Source of the DNA: Pseudarthrobacter sp. BIM B-2242
Lineage (GTDB): Bacteria; Actinomycetota; Actinomycetes; Actinomycetales; Micrococcaceae
Direction: 5' to 3'
Assembly (NCBI RefSeq): GCF_014764445.1
Contig: NZ_CP061721.1
Location: 3,596,001 to 3,660,000, forward strand
DNA: 64,000 bases
Of this stretch, positions 24,082-33,131 are shown in pieces (position 1 is the stretch's first letter; the number at the start of each line of letters is the position of its first letter). The notes under the pieces are model-generated. The model saw only the letters and a list, made by a program, of their open reading frames with translations. It did no database searches and was not told the origin of the DNA. Position numbers and translations under genes: made by a program.

Positions 24082-25002
24082 TTACTTGACTGCGCCCAGG
24101 GAGAGACCCTGGACGAGCTTGTCCTGGGCGGCGAAGCCGGCGAACAGTACCGGCAGGGAGATCACGACGGCGGCGGCGCAGACCTGGGCCAGGAAGAGGC
24201 CCTGGCCTGAGACGAAGCCGGTAAGGAAGACGGGCGCGGTCCCTGCCACCACACCGGTGAGGACCCGGGCCAGGAGCAGTTCGTTCCAGCTGAAAATGAA
24301 GCAGATCAGGGCAGTAGCCGCGATGCCGGGCATGGCCACCGGGGCGATGATCTTGCGCAGGATGAGCAGGAGGTTCGCGCCGTCGATCTGGGCTGCCTCC
24401 AGCATTTCTTCCGGCACCTCGGCCAGGAAGGAGCGCATCATCCATACGGCAATGGGCAGGTTCATGGACGTGTACATCAGGATCAGGAACCAGATGTTGT
24501 CCAGTGCCCCCACGGTCCGGGCGAAGAGGTAGAGGGGCAGGATCGCCGCCACCACCGGCATCATCTTGGTGGAGAGGAAGAAGAACATCACGTCCGTCCA
24601 CTTCTTCACCGGCCGAATGGAGAGCGCGTAGGCGGCCGGGAAGGCCAGGAGCAGCACGAGGACCGTGGACAGGATCGATGCGGTGGCCGAGTTGATCAGC
24701 GACGGCCACGGGCTAACGCCGGAGGTTTCGCCGAAGAACTCCCGGTACGCGTCCAGGGTCAGGTTCGCAGCGATCGACGGCGGGTTGGTGGCGGCGTCGG
24801 TTTCGGAGTGGAACGAGGTGAGGATCATCCACAGGACCGGGACGGCGAAGAGCAGGGCGAGCAGCCAGGCGGCGATGCCGGCGGCGGTGTTGTTGCGGGT
24901 GGGGTCCATCCGGGTCTTGCCGCGGCGTGGAGTGCGGCCGGTGTTCAGCGCGGTGGGACCGGGAGGGGTGTTCTGCGGTGCGGCGGGGGTGAGGGTGCTC
25001 AT
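24082..25002 (-). CDS. ABC sugar permease, MalG-like
   Basis: This 306-residue inner-membrane permease of the carbohydrate uptake (CUT1) type has about six helices and the EAA loop EAAQIDGANLLLILRKII, which contacts the ATPase. The start at 25002 has AAGGAGG nine bases upstream; the frame extends about 1.2 kb further only as a shadow of the upstream permease. It overlaps that permease by four bases. A proline/threonine-rich N-terminal extension of about 40 residues precedes the first helix. Confidence 0.92.
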   Translation of the reverse strand: MSTLTPAAPQNTPPGPTALNTGRTPRRGKTRMDPTRNNTAAGIAAWLLALLFAVPVLWMILTSFHSETDAATNPPSIAANLTLDAYREFFGETSGVSPWPSLINSATASILSTVLVLLLAFPAAYALSIRPVKKWTDVMFFFLSTKMMPVVAAILPLYLFARTVGALDNIWFLILMYTSMNLPIAVWMMRSFLAEVPEEMLEAAQIDGANLLLILRKIIAPVAMPGIAATALICFIFSWNELLLARVLTGVVAGTAPVFLTGFVSGQGLFLAQVCAAAVVISLPVLFAGFAAQDKLVQGLSLGAVK

Positions 25003-25967
25003 CGTGCTGCCTCCTTCTTGAAGAGTGAAAAGACGGTGCGGAGTGCGAAGGTGGCCACGATGATGGTGCCGATGACCACCACGACGCCGGCGGCGGAGGC
25101 CAGGCCGTATTCGTTCGCGAAGTAGAACGTCTGGTAGATGGCGTAGGGCAGGTTGGCTGTGCCCAGTCCGCCTGCCGTGAGGGTGAAGACCGCGTCGAAG
25201 TTCTGCACGATGTAGATCGCGCCGAGCAGGCCGCCGAGTTCCAGGTATTGGCGCAGGTGCGGCAGGGTCAGGTGACGGAAGATCCCCCAAGGTGTGGCGC
25301 CGTCCATCTGGGCAGCTTCCACGGTGTCCATGGGGCGGGACTGCAGGCCGGCGAGCAGGATCAGCATCATGAACGGGGTCCACTGCCACACGAGGGAGAG
25401 GATTACCGCCATCATGGGTGCCTGGGAGAGGAGGTCCAGCTGGGGCGCCGTGGCGCTGCCGAACAGGGACCACACCCAGGTCAGGATGCCGTTGATCAGC
25501 CCGTAGGTGGGGTTGAGGAGGGCGTGCTTCCAGATCAGTGCCGCTGCCACAGGTACCACCAGGAACGGGGCGATCAGCAGGGTCCGCGCCAGGCCGCGGC
25601 CGATGAACTTCTTGTCCAGCAGCAGGGCCAGTCCCAAGCCGATGAGCAGGCTGATCAGCACGACGGAGACAGTGAGGAGGATGGTGGTGAAGATGGCCTG
25701 GCGCAGGTCCGGATCCGTGAGGACGGTGACGTAGTTCTCGAAGCCGGCGAAGGCGGTCTTGTCCGGGCTCAGGCTGTTCCAGTTCATAAACGAGATGATC
25801 AGCGTCACCACGAACGGAAGCTGCGTGACCAGGATAAGGAAGATCAGGGCCGGGAGCAGCGGTGCACGCCGGGCCCACGCCAGGGCGCGTTCCCGCGACC
25901 GGCTGTCTTTCGAAGGTTTGGCTGCGTGGTGTCCCGGGCGGGAGATGCGCGCCGTTGCGGTAGTCAT
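24999..25967 (-). CDS. ABC sugar permease, MalF-like
   Basis: This 322-residue permease has six predicted helices and the EAA motif EAAQMDGATPWGIFRHLTLPHL. It pairs with the downstream MalG-like protein to form the membrane channel of a polyol/sugar importer. A basic N-terminal tail of about 35 residues precedes helix 1. It overlaps the next gene by ATGA. No ATP-binding subunit is encoded in the operon, so a shared MsiK-type ATPase elsewhere is expected. Confidence 0.92.
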   Translation of the reverse strand: MTTATARISRPGHHAAKPSKDSRSRERALAWARRAPLLPALIFLILVTQLPFVVTLIISFMNWNSLSPDKTAFAGFENYVTVLTDPDLRQAIFTTILLTVSVVLISLLIGLGLALLLDKKFIGRGLARTLLIAPFLVVPVAAALIWKHALLNPTYGLINGILTWVWSLFGSATAPQLDLLSQAPMMAVILSLVWQWTPFMMLILLAGLQSRPMDTVEAAQMDGATPWGIFRHLTLPHLRQYLELGGLLGAIYIVQNFDAVFTLTAGGLGTANLPYAIYQTFYFANEYGLASAAGVVVVIGTIIVATFALRTVFSLFKKEAAR

Positions 25968-25987
25968 GATGTTCTCCTGCGGTTCGG

Positions 25988-27340
25988 TTAAGGCTGCTTG
26001 TACTTGTTGGCGACTTTTTGGGCGGCTTCCTGGCCCTTGGCCAGCGCGTCGGCCACGGTGCCCTGGCCGGCGATGGCGGAACTGACACCCTGAGAGACGT
26101 TCGTGCCCAGGGCAGCGAATTCGGGAATACCCACAAACTGGATGCCGACGGCGGGACGTTCCTGCGCGCCGGGGTTCTTCGGATCGGCGTTCTCAATGGC
26201 GAAGCGTTCAGCTTCGAAGAACGGGGCGGCCTTCTGGAACTCAGCGTTTTCGTAGGTGGAAATGCGCTTACCGGAGGGAACCTTCGCCCAGCCGAGCTCG
26301 GAGGCCACGAGCTCCTCGTAGTCCTTCGAGCTGGCCCAGGCGATGAATTTCTCGGCGGCGTCCTGCTTCTTGGACGCCGCCTGCATGGCCCAGGACCAGG
26401 TCCACAACCAGCCCGAGGACTTGGTCTCCTTCACGGGTGCCTGGGCGTAGCCGATCTTTCCCTTCACCGGAGAATCCTCGGCTTCCAACGCACCTGCGGC
26501 CGACGTTGCGTCGTACCACATGGCAACGTTGCTCTGGCTCATGTTGTTCAGGCACTCGGTGAAGCCGGCCTGTGCGGCCCCTGCCTCACCGTGATCGCGG
26601 ACCAGCTTGGTATAAAACTCCACGGCCGCGGTGAACTCCGGGGAGTTGACCTGTGCGTTCCAATCCTTATCGAACCAGGTGCCGCCGAAGGTGTTCACCA
26701 CGGTGGTCAATGGTGCGAACACCTGGCCCCAACCGGGCTGGCCGCGGAGGCAGATGCCCTTCATACCCGGTTCCGCACCGTCTACCTTCGCCGCGATGTC
26801 CGCGACTTCGTCCCAGGTGGGCTTCGCCGGCATGGTCAGGCCCTTGGCTTCAAGGATGTCCTTCCGGTACATCAGGAACGAGGACTCGCCATAGAACGGT
26901 TCGCCGTAGAGCTTGCCGTCCTCCCCAGTGAGGGACGCCGTGTAAGCCGGCAGGATGTCGCCCTGATGAAACTCAGGGTCCTCGGCAACGTCATCCAATG
27001 GTGCCAGCCAGCCGTTGGCGGAATAGAACGGGATCTCGTAGTTGGACAGCGAGGCGACGTCATACTGGCCGGCCTGGCTTGAGAACTCCTGGCTGATCTT
27101 GGCCCGGACGTCGTTCTCCGGCAGGATCGTGTAGTTGACCCTGATCCCGGTTTCCTTGGTGAAGTTCTCTGCCGTGAGCCGCTGCAGGTCCTCCATCTGG
27201 GGGTTGTTCACCATCAGGACACTGATGCTGTTCGGGTCACCGGCGGAGTTGCCTCCGCCGGCTCCGGCACAGGCCGAGGCGCTCAGGGCGACGCACAAAG
27301 CGCCGGCGGCGAGGGTCGCAGCACGCATTTTTGGGCGCAT
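25988..27340 (-). CDS. ABC transporter solute-binding lipoprotein
   Basis: This 450-residue extracellular binding protein of the sugar/polyol type has a signal peptide and lipobox SASACAG (Cys24). The mature part shows SVLMVNNPQMEDLQRLTAENF and later WLWTWSWAMQAASKKQDAAEKFIAWAS, typical of family 1 sugar-binding proteins. AAGGAG lies six bases before the ATG. It is the first gene of the operon and would deliver the polyol to the two permeases. Confidence 0.92.
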   Translation of the reverse strand: MRPKMRAATLAAGALCVALSASACAGAGGGNSAGDPNSISVLMVNNPQMEDLQRLTAENFTKETGIRVNYTILPENDVRAKISQEFSSQAGQYDVASLSNYEIPFYSANGWLAPLDDVAEDPEFHQGDILPAYTASLTGEDGKLYGEPFYGESSFLMYRKDILEAKGLTMPAKPTWDEVADIAAKVDGAEPGMKGICLRGQPGWGQVFAPLTTVVNTFGGTWFDKDWNAQVNSPEFTAAVEFYTKLVRDHGEAGAAQAGFTECLNNMSQSNVAMWYDATSAAGALEAEDSPVKGKIGYAQAPVKETKSSGWLWTWSWAMQAASKKQDAAEKFIAWASSKDYEELVASELGWAKVPSGKRISTYENAEFQKAAPFFEAERFAIENADPKNPGAQERPAVGIQFVGIPEFAALGTNVSQGVSSAIAGQGTVADALAKGQEAAQKVANKYKQP

Positions 27341-27614
27341 TAAGGACTCCTTTGTTCTTCAGGGGATGCGCAGCCGGCTTGCGTCGACTGCGGTATCGAC
27401 GTCCTGCGGCTGTGGCTGGCCCGTCATCGGGATTTCGATGGGCCGGGCTGGTCTTCCTCAACTGTAGGGGTGTGCGGTATGCCACAACTAGCGTCGTCGT
27501 TGACATATCCTGATACTTATTTTCCGCATGATCCGCACTGTGGGCGCTAATCTTGGGGAAGGCGCACGGTATCGTGTCCAAATTTCATGAAACCCCAAAG
27601 CCTGGAGAACCATC
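27341..27614. promoter_or_regulatory. divergent regulatory region between polyol operon and AraC gene
   Basis: This 274-base gap separates the divergent operon and its likely regulator, and no coding sequence is seen. It is AT-richer between 27480 and 27540 and includes TTGACA at 27500-27505, though I see no good -10 box at the right distance. A TGTG/CACA pair flanks 27471-27486. Binding sites for the AraC protein are expected here but cannot be fixed by eye. Confidence 0.4.
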
Positions 27615-28538
27615 ATGAGTGCTGCCGACCTGAGCGACGGAGCAACGGCCCGGCTGGCCGAAAGGCTGCTGGGCATGCGCGCCAACCGGGAGATCATCCC
27701 CCCTGATCCAAACCACTCCGTCCGGTGGCACCAGCATGACTACCCCAGCACCGTGGCACGGTGGAATTATCATCCCGAGTACGAGATCCACCTCATCCGC
27801 AAAGGCACCGGCAAGTTCATCGTCGGTGACCACATCGGCACATTCGAGGCCGGGCATGTCTCCCTGGTGGGATCAGGACTTCCCCACGACTGGGTCAGTG
27901 ACCTCGAGCCCGGCGAGGTTATCGCGGGCAGGGACGCGCTGATCCAGTTCGATGGGAAGTGGGTGGAACAGACGGCAACCCTTGTTCCCGAATTCGCCGA
28001 AATCAAGCCCCTGCTCGAACAGTCCGCGCGCGGGATCGAGTTCCTGGGGACCACGGCTGTGACGGCGGCCGCAGCCATAGAAGCGATGGGGGCTTCCACC
28101 GGGCTGGAACGGCTACACCATCTCTTGGAGCTCTTTGCGATTCTTGCGCATGCTCCGCAGGAAGACCGGCGCTACCTGGCGGACGAATGGTTCAGGCCGC
28201 AGCTGGACGGACAGGCCGCCGCGGTGGTGGACATCGTCCTCGAGTATGTCTTCAGCAACCATGCCGGCAGCGTCAAAATGTCCGAGGCGGCCGCCCTGGT
28301 GGGGATGCCCGAACCGACATTCTCGAAATACTTCAAACGCGCCACGGGGCAGAATTTCAGCGACCTGGTCCGGAAGCTACGCCTTGCCCATGCCCGGCGG
28401 CTGCTCGAGCACAGCGATAAGGCCATCTCGGACATTTGCTACGAAGTGGGCTTCTCCAACCTGTCCAACTTCAACCGGCATTTCCTCAACGACGCCGGCG
28501 AAACGCCCCGGCAGTACCGCCAGCGGACGCAGGGCTGA
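27615..28538 (+). CDS. AraC-family transcriptional regulator
   Basis: This 307-residue regulator has an N-terminal cupin-like sensor domain (HYHPEYEIHLIRKGTGKFIVGDHI type) and a C-terminal AraC DNA-binding domain. The two helix-turn-helix units are SEAAALVGMPEPTFSKYFKRATG and ISDICYEVGFSNLSNFNRHFLNDAGETP. GGAG lies upstream of the ATG. It is transcribed divergently from the polyol operon and is the probable activator, responding to the polyol. Confidence 0.9.
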   Translation: MSAADLSDGATARLAERLLGMRANREIIPPDPNHSVRWHQHDYPSTVARWNYHPEYEIHLIRKGTGKFIVGDHIGTFEAGHVSLVGSGLPHDWVSDLEPGEVIAGRDALIQFDGKWVEQTATLVPEFAEIKPLLEQSARGIEFLGTTAVTAAAAIEAMGASTGLERLHHLLELFAILAHAPQEDRRYLADEWFRPQLDGQAAAVVDIVLEYVFSNHAGSVKMSEAAALVGMPEPTFSKYFKRATGQNFSDLVRKLRLAHARRLLEHSDKAISDICYEVGFSNLSNFNRHFLNDAGETPRQYRQRTQG

Positions 28539-28584
28539 TGCAGACCCACGCAGCTACTGCACCGGAGACCCGGCAAAACCAGCG

Positions 28585-28608
28585 CGACGGCGGAACCTCC
28601 CGCCGTCG
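28585..28608. terminator. GACGGCGG-type hairpin between convergent genes
   Basis: CGACGGCGG (28585-28593) pairs with CCGCCGTCG (28600-28608) between the AraC gene and the convergent LLM oxidoreductase gene. It has no U tract. It shares its core with other hairpins in this window. Confidence 0.6.
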
Positions 28609-28624
28609 TCCGCGCACGTTGCGC

Positions 28625-29659
28625 TTAGGCGGCGCTGGCGCCCAGTTCCCGGTTGACGGCGGGCATGATTTCGGTGGCGAGGAGCTCGATGGAGCGGGCA
28701 GTTTCGGCGAAGGGCAGGCCGCCGAGGCCGATCTGGGCCATGTAGCGGGTGTTGCCGAGCGTTTGCTGGATGACCAGGAGCTTCTCGATGATCTGCTGCG
28801 GGCTGCCCACCAGCAGTCCGCCGCCCGGATCGCTCCAGTCATCGAAGGTGGAACGGGGGAAATGGTCCACGTTGCGCGGCATGTTCTGCTCGAAGTAGCC
28901 CCGGTAGTGCGGGTAGAACGTGTCCCGCGCCTGCTGCGAGGTGGCCGCGGCGTAGAAGTGGCCGCCCACGCCCACCGGCAGGGCTGCGGCATCGTGCCCT
29001 GCTTCGTCGGCGCTCTGGCGGTACAGCGCGGCCAGGCGGCGGAAGCGCTCCGGGCCGGACAGCAGGGCGATGAACAGCGGGAGGCCAAGCCGTCCGGCGC
29101 GGGCGAAGCTGGCGGGCGTGCCGCCCACGCCTACCCAGATGGGGAGCTTTTCCTGGCGGGGCCGCGGCGCAATGTCCATGCCTGGAATGCTTTGGGTCAG
29201 GTTGCCCTTCCAGTTCAGGACGGCGTTGTCGCGGAGTTCGAGGAGCATTCGCAGCTTCTCGTCGAACAGGCCGTCATAGTCCGCGGTGTCGTGGCCGAAC
29301 AGCGGGTAGGACTCGATGAACGCGCCGCGGCCGGCAATGATCTCGGCGCGGCCGTCGGAGATGAGGTCCAGGGTGGCGAACTGCTCGAAAAGCCGGACGG
29401 GGTCCTGTGTGGACAACACGGTCACGGCCGTGCTGAGCCGGAGGTTGGTGGTTTCCCGGGCGATGGCCGCGAGGACGATTTCCGGGGCCGAGAGCGCGAA
29501 GTCGTGCCGGTGGTGTTCCCCCAGGCCCATAAAGCCGAGGCCCGCCTGGTCCGCCAGTTTGGCAAGCTCAATGATCTCCTTGAGCCGCTGCCCGGGTGAA
29601 AGGGCGCTGCCGGTATCGCTGCGGGTGAGTTCGCCGAAGGTAAAGATGCCAAAGTCCAT
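28625..29659 (-). CDS. LLM class flavin-dependent oxidoreductase
   Basis: This 344-residue protein belongs to the bacterial luciferase-like TIM barrels that use FMN or F420. Features are LGFMGLGEHHRHDF (EHH motif), TNLRLSTAVTVLSTQDPVRLFEQFATLD, and DGRAEIIAGRGAF in the flavin region. The ATG at 29659 is preferred to a TTG at 29677. Neither has a clear ribosome-binding site. A CTTGAA/TTCAAG palindrome sits just upstream. The gene is flanked by two related hairpins. Substrate is unknown. Confidence 0.87.
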   Translation of the reverse strand: MDFGIFTFGELTRSDTGSALSPGQRLKEIIELAKLADQAGLGFMGLGEHHRHDFALSAPEIVLAAIARETTNLRLSTAVTVLSTQDPVRLFEQFATLDLISDGRAEIIAGRGAFIESYPLFGHDTADYDGLFDEKLRMLLELRDNAVLNWKGNLTQSIPGMDIAPRPRQEKLPIWVGVGGTPASFARAGRLGLPLFIALLSGPERFRRLAALYRQSADEAGHDAAALPVGVGGHFYAAATSQQARDTFYPHYRGYFEQNMPRNVDHFPRSTFDDWSDPGGGLLVGSPQQIIEKLLVIQQTLGNTRYMAQIGLGGLPFAETARSIELLATEIMPAVNRELGASAA

Positions 29660-29664
29660 GACTG

Positions 29665-29678
29665 CTTGAACATTCAAG
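29665..29678. promoter_or_regulatory. palindrome just upstream of the LLM oxidoreductase start
   Basis: CTTGAACATTCAAG has two 6-base arms around a 2-base centre, six bases before the ATG at 29659. The placement suits a repressor site. Confidence 0.35.
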
Positions 29679-29702
29679 TTTCTGGATTCATTCCCAAGGC
29701 AA

Positions 29703-29736
29703 GCGGACGACGACGGGTGGCGCCGCCGTCGTCCGC
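29703..29736 (-). terminator. GACGACGG-type hairpin after the metallophosphatase gene
   Basis: A 14-base inverted repeat with one mismatch (29703-29716 with 29723-29736) lies ten bases beyond the stop of the metallophosphatase. It shares the GCGGACGACGGCGG core with the hairpin at 31979. Confidence 0.6.
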
Positions 29737-29745
29737 CCGCTGCGG

Positions 29746-30822
29746 TTACCCGCTGAAGAGCACCTTCTCCCAGGACAGGACTTCGGCGCCCCGTGCGTTG
29801 TTCGCCGCGACGTTGAACTTCACGTAGTTGGTGGCGTTGGCGGATCCGTCCACCGTGATGCGCTGCAGGTGGTCAGCGGCCGTGTCCTGGCCGTAGACAG
29901 CCAGCCATGGTGACCCCTCGGCAAGCGGCTGGTTTTCGGCATAGACGTGGCTATCGCCGTTGATGAGGTAAACGGGACCGTCGAAGCGGTTGGTCTCCTC
30001 GACGATGGCCTGGACGATCCCGCGGAAACCGGACATGGTTTCGGGGTCGGCGGTCGCCGTACCGAGCAGCGAGGGATCGAACATGTCGGCCTGGGTCATC
30101 AGGACCACGGCACGGTCGTTCCGGCGCGTAGCCTCGCTGAAGGTGGTCCGGATCTGCTCCAGGACGGCAGCGGTCCGGTGCTCCACTTCGGCCAGCTGCT
30201 CAGGTGTCGCGGCCGTCTCGCCCAGGCCGGTCCACGGCTGCAGGGAGTTGTTGCTGCCCTGGACATTCACCACGGAGAAAGCCACACGGTTCTGCGTGAA
30301 GCGGACATTCTCCGGCAGGCCCTGGCTTTCCTGGGTTGTGACGGGCATGGTCTCGCCCAGCGTCTTACCGGGTTCGTTGAAGAAGACCTGGCGCAGCTTG
30401 TCCAGCCGCTCCAGGGGGTTGTAGGCGCCGTTGTTGGTGCGGTGGCAGTCCACCCACTCGTTGTCGCCGGGGGTGAAGACCAGCGGGTGCTCGAAGGTAT
30501 CGAACTCGGATCGGATGTGCTGGAAGTACTCGTCAGAACAGATGGATGACCCGTTCTTGATGTCTCCCACGTGCGTGACAAACTTCAGCCCGGTGTCAGC
30601 GTTGATGTCCTTTATCCGGGCCGGGAACTTGGCGATTTCAGCGGCGCCGTACGGGATGTCGCCGATGACGCCGAAGCTGAACGCCTGGTCGCTGACGGGG
30701 GCGCCGGCGGGAACACCCGCGCCGGACGGAACACCCGCGGCGGCGGGAACAGCGGACGGGCCTGCGAGTCCGGTTACGGACAAAAGCGTCACAAAGGCGG
30801 TGACGGCGCTTCTAACAAACAC
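29746..30822 (-). CDS. secreted metallophosphatase
   Basis: This 358-residue calcineurin-like phosphoesterase has a signal peptide with likely cleavage near AVPAAAG. A Gly/Pro/Ala-rich linker with VPSGAGVPAGAP repeats follows. The metal-binding motifs appear in order: GDIPYG, HVGDIKNGS, TPGDNEWVDCH and INGDSHVY. The start is a GTG at 30822 with GAGGAG upstream. It is likely exported and acts on phosphate esters outside the membrane; the exact substrate is unknown. Confidence 0.85.
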   Translation of the reverse strand: MFVRSAVTAFVTLLSVTGLAGPSAVPAAAGVPSGAGVPAGAPVSDQAFSFGVIGDIPYGAAEIAKFPARIKDINADTGLKFVTHVGDIKNGSSICSDEYFQHIRSEFDTFEHPLVFTPGDNEWVDCHRTNNGAYNPLERLDKLRQVFFNEPGKTLGETMPVTTQESQGLPENVRFTQNRVAFSVVNVQGSNNSLQPWTGLGETAATPEQLAEVEHRTAAVLEQIRTTFSEATRRNDRAVVLMTQADMFDPSLLGTATADPETMSGFRGIVQAIVEETNRFDGPVYLINGDSHVYAENQPLAEGSPWLAVYGQDTAADHLQRITVDGSANATNYVKFNVAANNARGAEVLSWEKVLFSG

Positions 30823-31000
30823 GGAGGTTCTCCTCGGTCAATGGCTGCTCAGGTGGCCGGGTTATCCCCCGGGCTGCGCTGGGCGTGTGCCTTAACAGAC
30901 TTCAGGGCGAGGACCAACGTTCAGGGACCACATGGTTTCGGGGCCGTGAACAGCAGCTGTCCTGGTGACAGAGGGCCCGAGGGCCCAACAGGCCCGACGC

Positions 31001-31510
31001 TCAAAGGGCCGCCCGGAACCCTTCCACAAACAGCTGCGCCCTCTCCTCCACATACTGTTCCAAAGGCACAAGGCCGGCAGTGATGCCTGGGCGGCCGCTG
31101 AGGGCGGCCGAGTCTATGTAGAGCCGGGACGTTTCCCAGACGAGGACAAAATGCGGCGGCGGAAACCACTCTGTGGCGCCTTCGGCCGGTCCGGAGTCCG
31201 CCAGATCCGCTTCCTGGGCAAACTGGATGTAATGGCTCAGGCCCTCATGGAGTGGAACTGCGCGGTCCGGGAGGGCGAGCTGGAGTTCCCCTTCCCGCGT
31301 GACATTCAGATACACAGCACCGTGCGGATGGTAGGTGAAACCGTTGTCCCGCCGTTTGAACAAGGCGTCCGCCACGGGCCAGCTATCGCCGGGGATGGTC
31401 CCGGTTATCCCGGCCTGGGCGTACTTTTCGAGGGTGCGCGAACCGAGCTCACGGAAATACGGCACGAGACGTTCAATCCGTCGCTTCTGTTCAGCTTCGT
31501 CAGCGGCCAT
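31001..31510 (-). CDS. conserved hypothetical protein
   Basis: This 169-residue soluble protein has no signal peptide. It opens with a charged helix (AEQKRRIERLVPYFRELGSRTLEKYAQAG) and then shows a mixed alpha/beta region with FTYHPHGAVYLNV and HEGLSHYIQFAQEADL. I do not recognise the family. The 178 bases between it and the metallophosphatase start hold no gene that I can see. It is divergent from the DUF427 gene. Confidence 0.6.
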   Translation of the reverse strand: MAADEAEQKRRIERLVPYFRELGSRTLEKYAQAGITGTIPGDSWPVADALFKRRDNGFTYHPHGAVYLNVTREGELQLALPDRAVPLHEGLSHYIQFAQEADLADSGPAEGATEWFPPPHFVLVWETSRLYIDSAALSGRPGITAGLVPLEQYVEERAQLFVEGFRAAL

Positions 31511-31674
31511 GGCCCGATCGTACGCTCCAGAAGCTCAACCTGTTACCTACGGTCCGCCCACGCCATGCTCTGCCCAAGCCACACGGCCGGGAACAAGTGC
31601 ACTGCCCCGGCCGTTGGCATACCTACGACGTGCTGCGGGCTTGGGCCGGGCTGCACCCTACGGAACGGAACCAC

Positions 31675-31959
31675 ATGGTCAGGGCTGTCTGGAATGGAAA
31701 AGTCATTGCCGAATCAGGGGAGACAGTGGTGGTTGAAGGCAATCACTACTTCCCGCGGGACGCCGTTAATCCGGACTTCCTCAGGGACAGCGACCTCCAT
31801 TCCTTCTGCCCTTGGAAGGGGCGCGCCAGCTATCACACCTTGGAAGTCGACGGAAAGCTGAACGTGGACGCCGCCTGGTTCTACCCCGAGACCAAGTCGC
31901 GGGCGAAGCCCATCGAGGACCGGATCGCCTTCTGGCACGGCGTGACCATCGAGGCGTAG
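31675..31959 (+). CDS. DUF427 domain protein
   Basis: This 94-residue protein fits the DUF427 family of small beta proteins: VRAVWNGKVIAESGETVVVEGNHYFP at the start, the central CPWKGRASY motif with a conserved Cys and Lys, and WFYPET. GGAACGGA precedes the ATG at 31675. The frame is open upstream to 31597 but that segment has no family match. The function of DUF427 is not established to my knowledge. A hairpin follows 19 bases after the stop. Confidence 0.8.
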   Translation: MVRAVWNGKVIAESGETVVVEGNHYFPRDAVNPDFLRDSDLHSFCPWKGRASYHTLEVDGKLNVDAAWFYPETKSRAKPIEDRIAFWHGVTIEA

Positions 31960-31978
31960 TCCACTCACCCTGGGTGAC

Positions 31979-32013
31979 GCGGACGACGGCGGGAGGCGGC
32001 CGCCGTCGTCCGC
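31979..32013 (+). terminator. GACGGCGG-type hairpin after the DUF427 gene
   Basis: GCGGACGACGGCGG (31979-31992) pairs perfectly with its complement at 32000-32013. No T run follows. It carries the same core as the hairpins at 28585 and 29703. Confidence 0.65.
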
Positions 32014-32112
32014 GCGCCAGTCATTCGCGCCAGTATCGGGCACCACCGGAATCGGCCACTAAGCTGAGCTGACCATCCAGAGTGATGGATGCAGCGGCAA
32101 AAGGGGGAACTG

Positions 32113-33090
32113 TTGGGTTCAGGTTCTGACGACGGGGATCTTCCGCATATCCGCCGGTCACCGAGCGGCCGCATTCCGCAGTGGGCCATCGATGAGGCAC
32201 GGGGGAAACAGCCAGCGCCCGACCCCTGGCGGAGTGCTCCCGTTTCACAAATGACTGCCCGGCGAACCGGTTACGCCCGCAAGCGGCCTGTCCGCGCGCG
32301 TAAGTGGAAAAGGCGGGCGACCACGGTCCTGGGCCTCGCGCTGGTGGTGGTCCTGTACTTCACGCCCACCCTCTTCGACCGCTATGTACTGCCGGCGGCC
32401 GCACCCCATCTGCCGGGGGCGAAGGTGCCGCCGCCAGGATTTGAGGCGGCGCCGTCCCCGCTCGGACTGCCTCCGGCGTCCAGCGGATCCACGGCCTACG
32501 TCCTGCAGAAATCGCCGGACCCGGGCCAGCCATTTGTTGCCTACGATCCGTGCCGACCCGTGCACTACGTCGTCCGGCCGGACAATGCACCGCCGGGCAC
32601 GGACCGGCTCATCCAGGAGGCCGTGGCCGCAGTTTCCGCCGCCTCGGGACTGCAGTTCGTCGACGACGGAACCACCGATGAAGGGCCGTCCGAAGCGCGC
32701 GAAACCTACCAGCCTGATCGGTACGGCAAGAAGTGGGCCCCCGTCCTGATCACGTGGTCAACGCCGGAAGAAGCACCCGAACTTGAGGGCAAGGTTGCGG
32801 GCACAGGCGGAAGCGCGTCAGTCCAGATTCCGGGCGAACCCTACGTTTCCGTCACCGGCCAGGTGACGCTTGACGCGCCAGGCCTCGCCGAAACACTCTC
32901 CCGGCCCGACGGTCCCCCGCTGGTCCGTGCCATCATCATGCATGAACTGGCTCACGTCCTGGGACTGGACCACGTGGACGACCCCACACAGCTGATGCAC
33001 GAAGAGAACACCGGGCAGTTCGACTTCGGCGAGGGCGACAGGGCCGGGCTGGCCCTCCTGGGAACCGGGGCGTGCGTCCCGCGGTTGTGA
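32113..33090 (+). CDS. membrane-anchored matrixin-like zinc protease
   Basis: This protein of about 325 residues has a basic cytoplasmic N-terminus and one membrane helix near residues 68-85 (TTVLGLALVVVLYF). A Pro-rich linker and an external catalytic domain follow. The zinc site HELAHVLGLDH fits HExxHxxGxxH, and QLMHE supplies the Met-turn. The start is taken as TTG 32113 because AAGGGGG lies just upstream; an ATG at 32089 is in frame but lacks such a site. It resembles the matrixin-like peptidases of Actinobacteria. Substrate unknown. Confidence 0.83.
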   Translation: MGSGSDDGDLPHIRRSPSGRIPQWAIDEARGKQPAPDPWRSAPVSQMTARRTGYARKRPVRARKWKRRATTVLGLALVVVLYFTPTLFDRYVLPAAAPHLPGAKVPPPGFEAAPSPLGLPPASSGSTAYVLQKSPDPGQPFVAYDPCRPVHYVVRPDNAPPGTDRLIQEAVAAVSAASGLQFVDDGTTDEGPSEARETYQPDRYGKKWAPVLITWSTPEEAPELEGKVAGTGGSASVQIPGEPYVSVTGQVTLDAPGLAETLSRPDGPPLVRAIIMHELAHVLGLDHVDDPTQLMHEENTGQFDFGEGDRAGLALLGTGACVPRL

Positions 33091-33093
33091 CTT

Positions 33094-33105
33094 CCGTGAT
33101 CACGG
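33094..33105. other. 12-bp palindrome between convergent genes
   Basis: CCGTGATCACGG is a perfect palindrome in the 41-base gap between the convergent protease and PhoD-like genes. It could help termination, but there is no U tract. Confidence 0.35.
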
Positions 33106-33131
33106 GCCAGGTGCACGATGAAGACCCGGGA

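Noticed and set aside
24082..26196. A 704-codon frame suggesting a fused permease
   Set aside because: The upstream part is out-of-frame DNA of the MalF-like permease; a good ribosome-binding site and ATG are at 25002.
27500..27528. TTGACA as a promoter for the AraC gene
   Set aside because: No acceptable -10 box lies 16-18 bases downstream.
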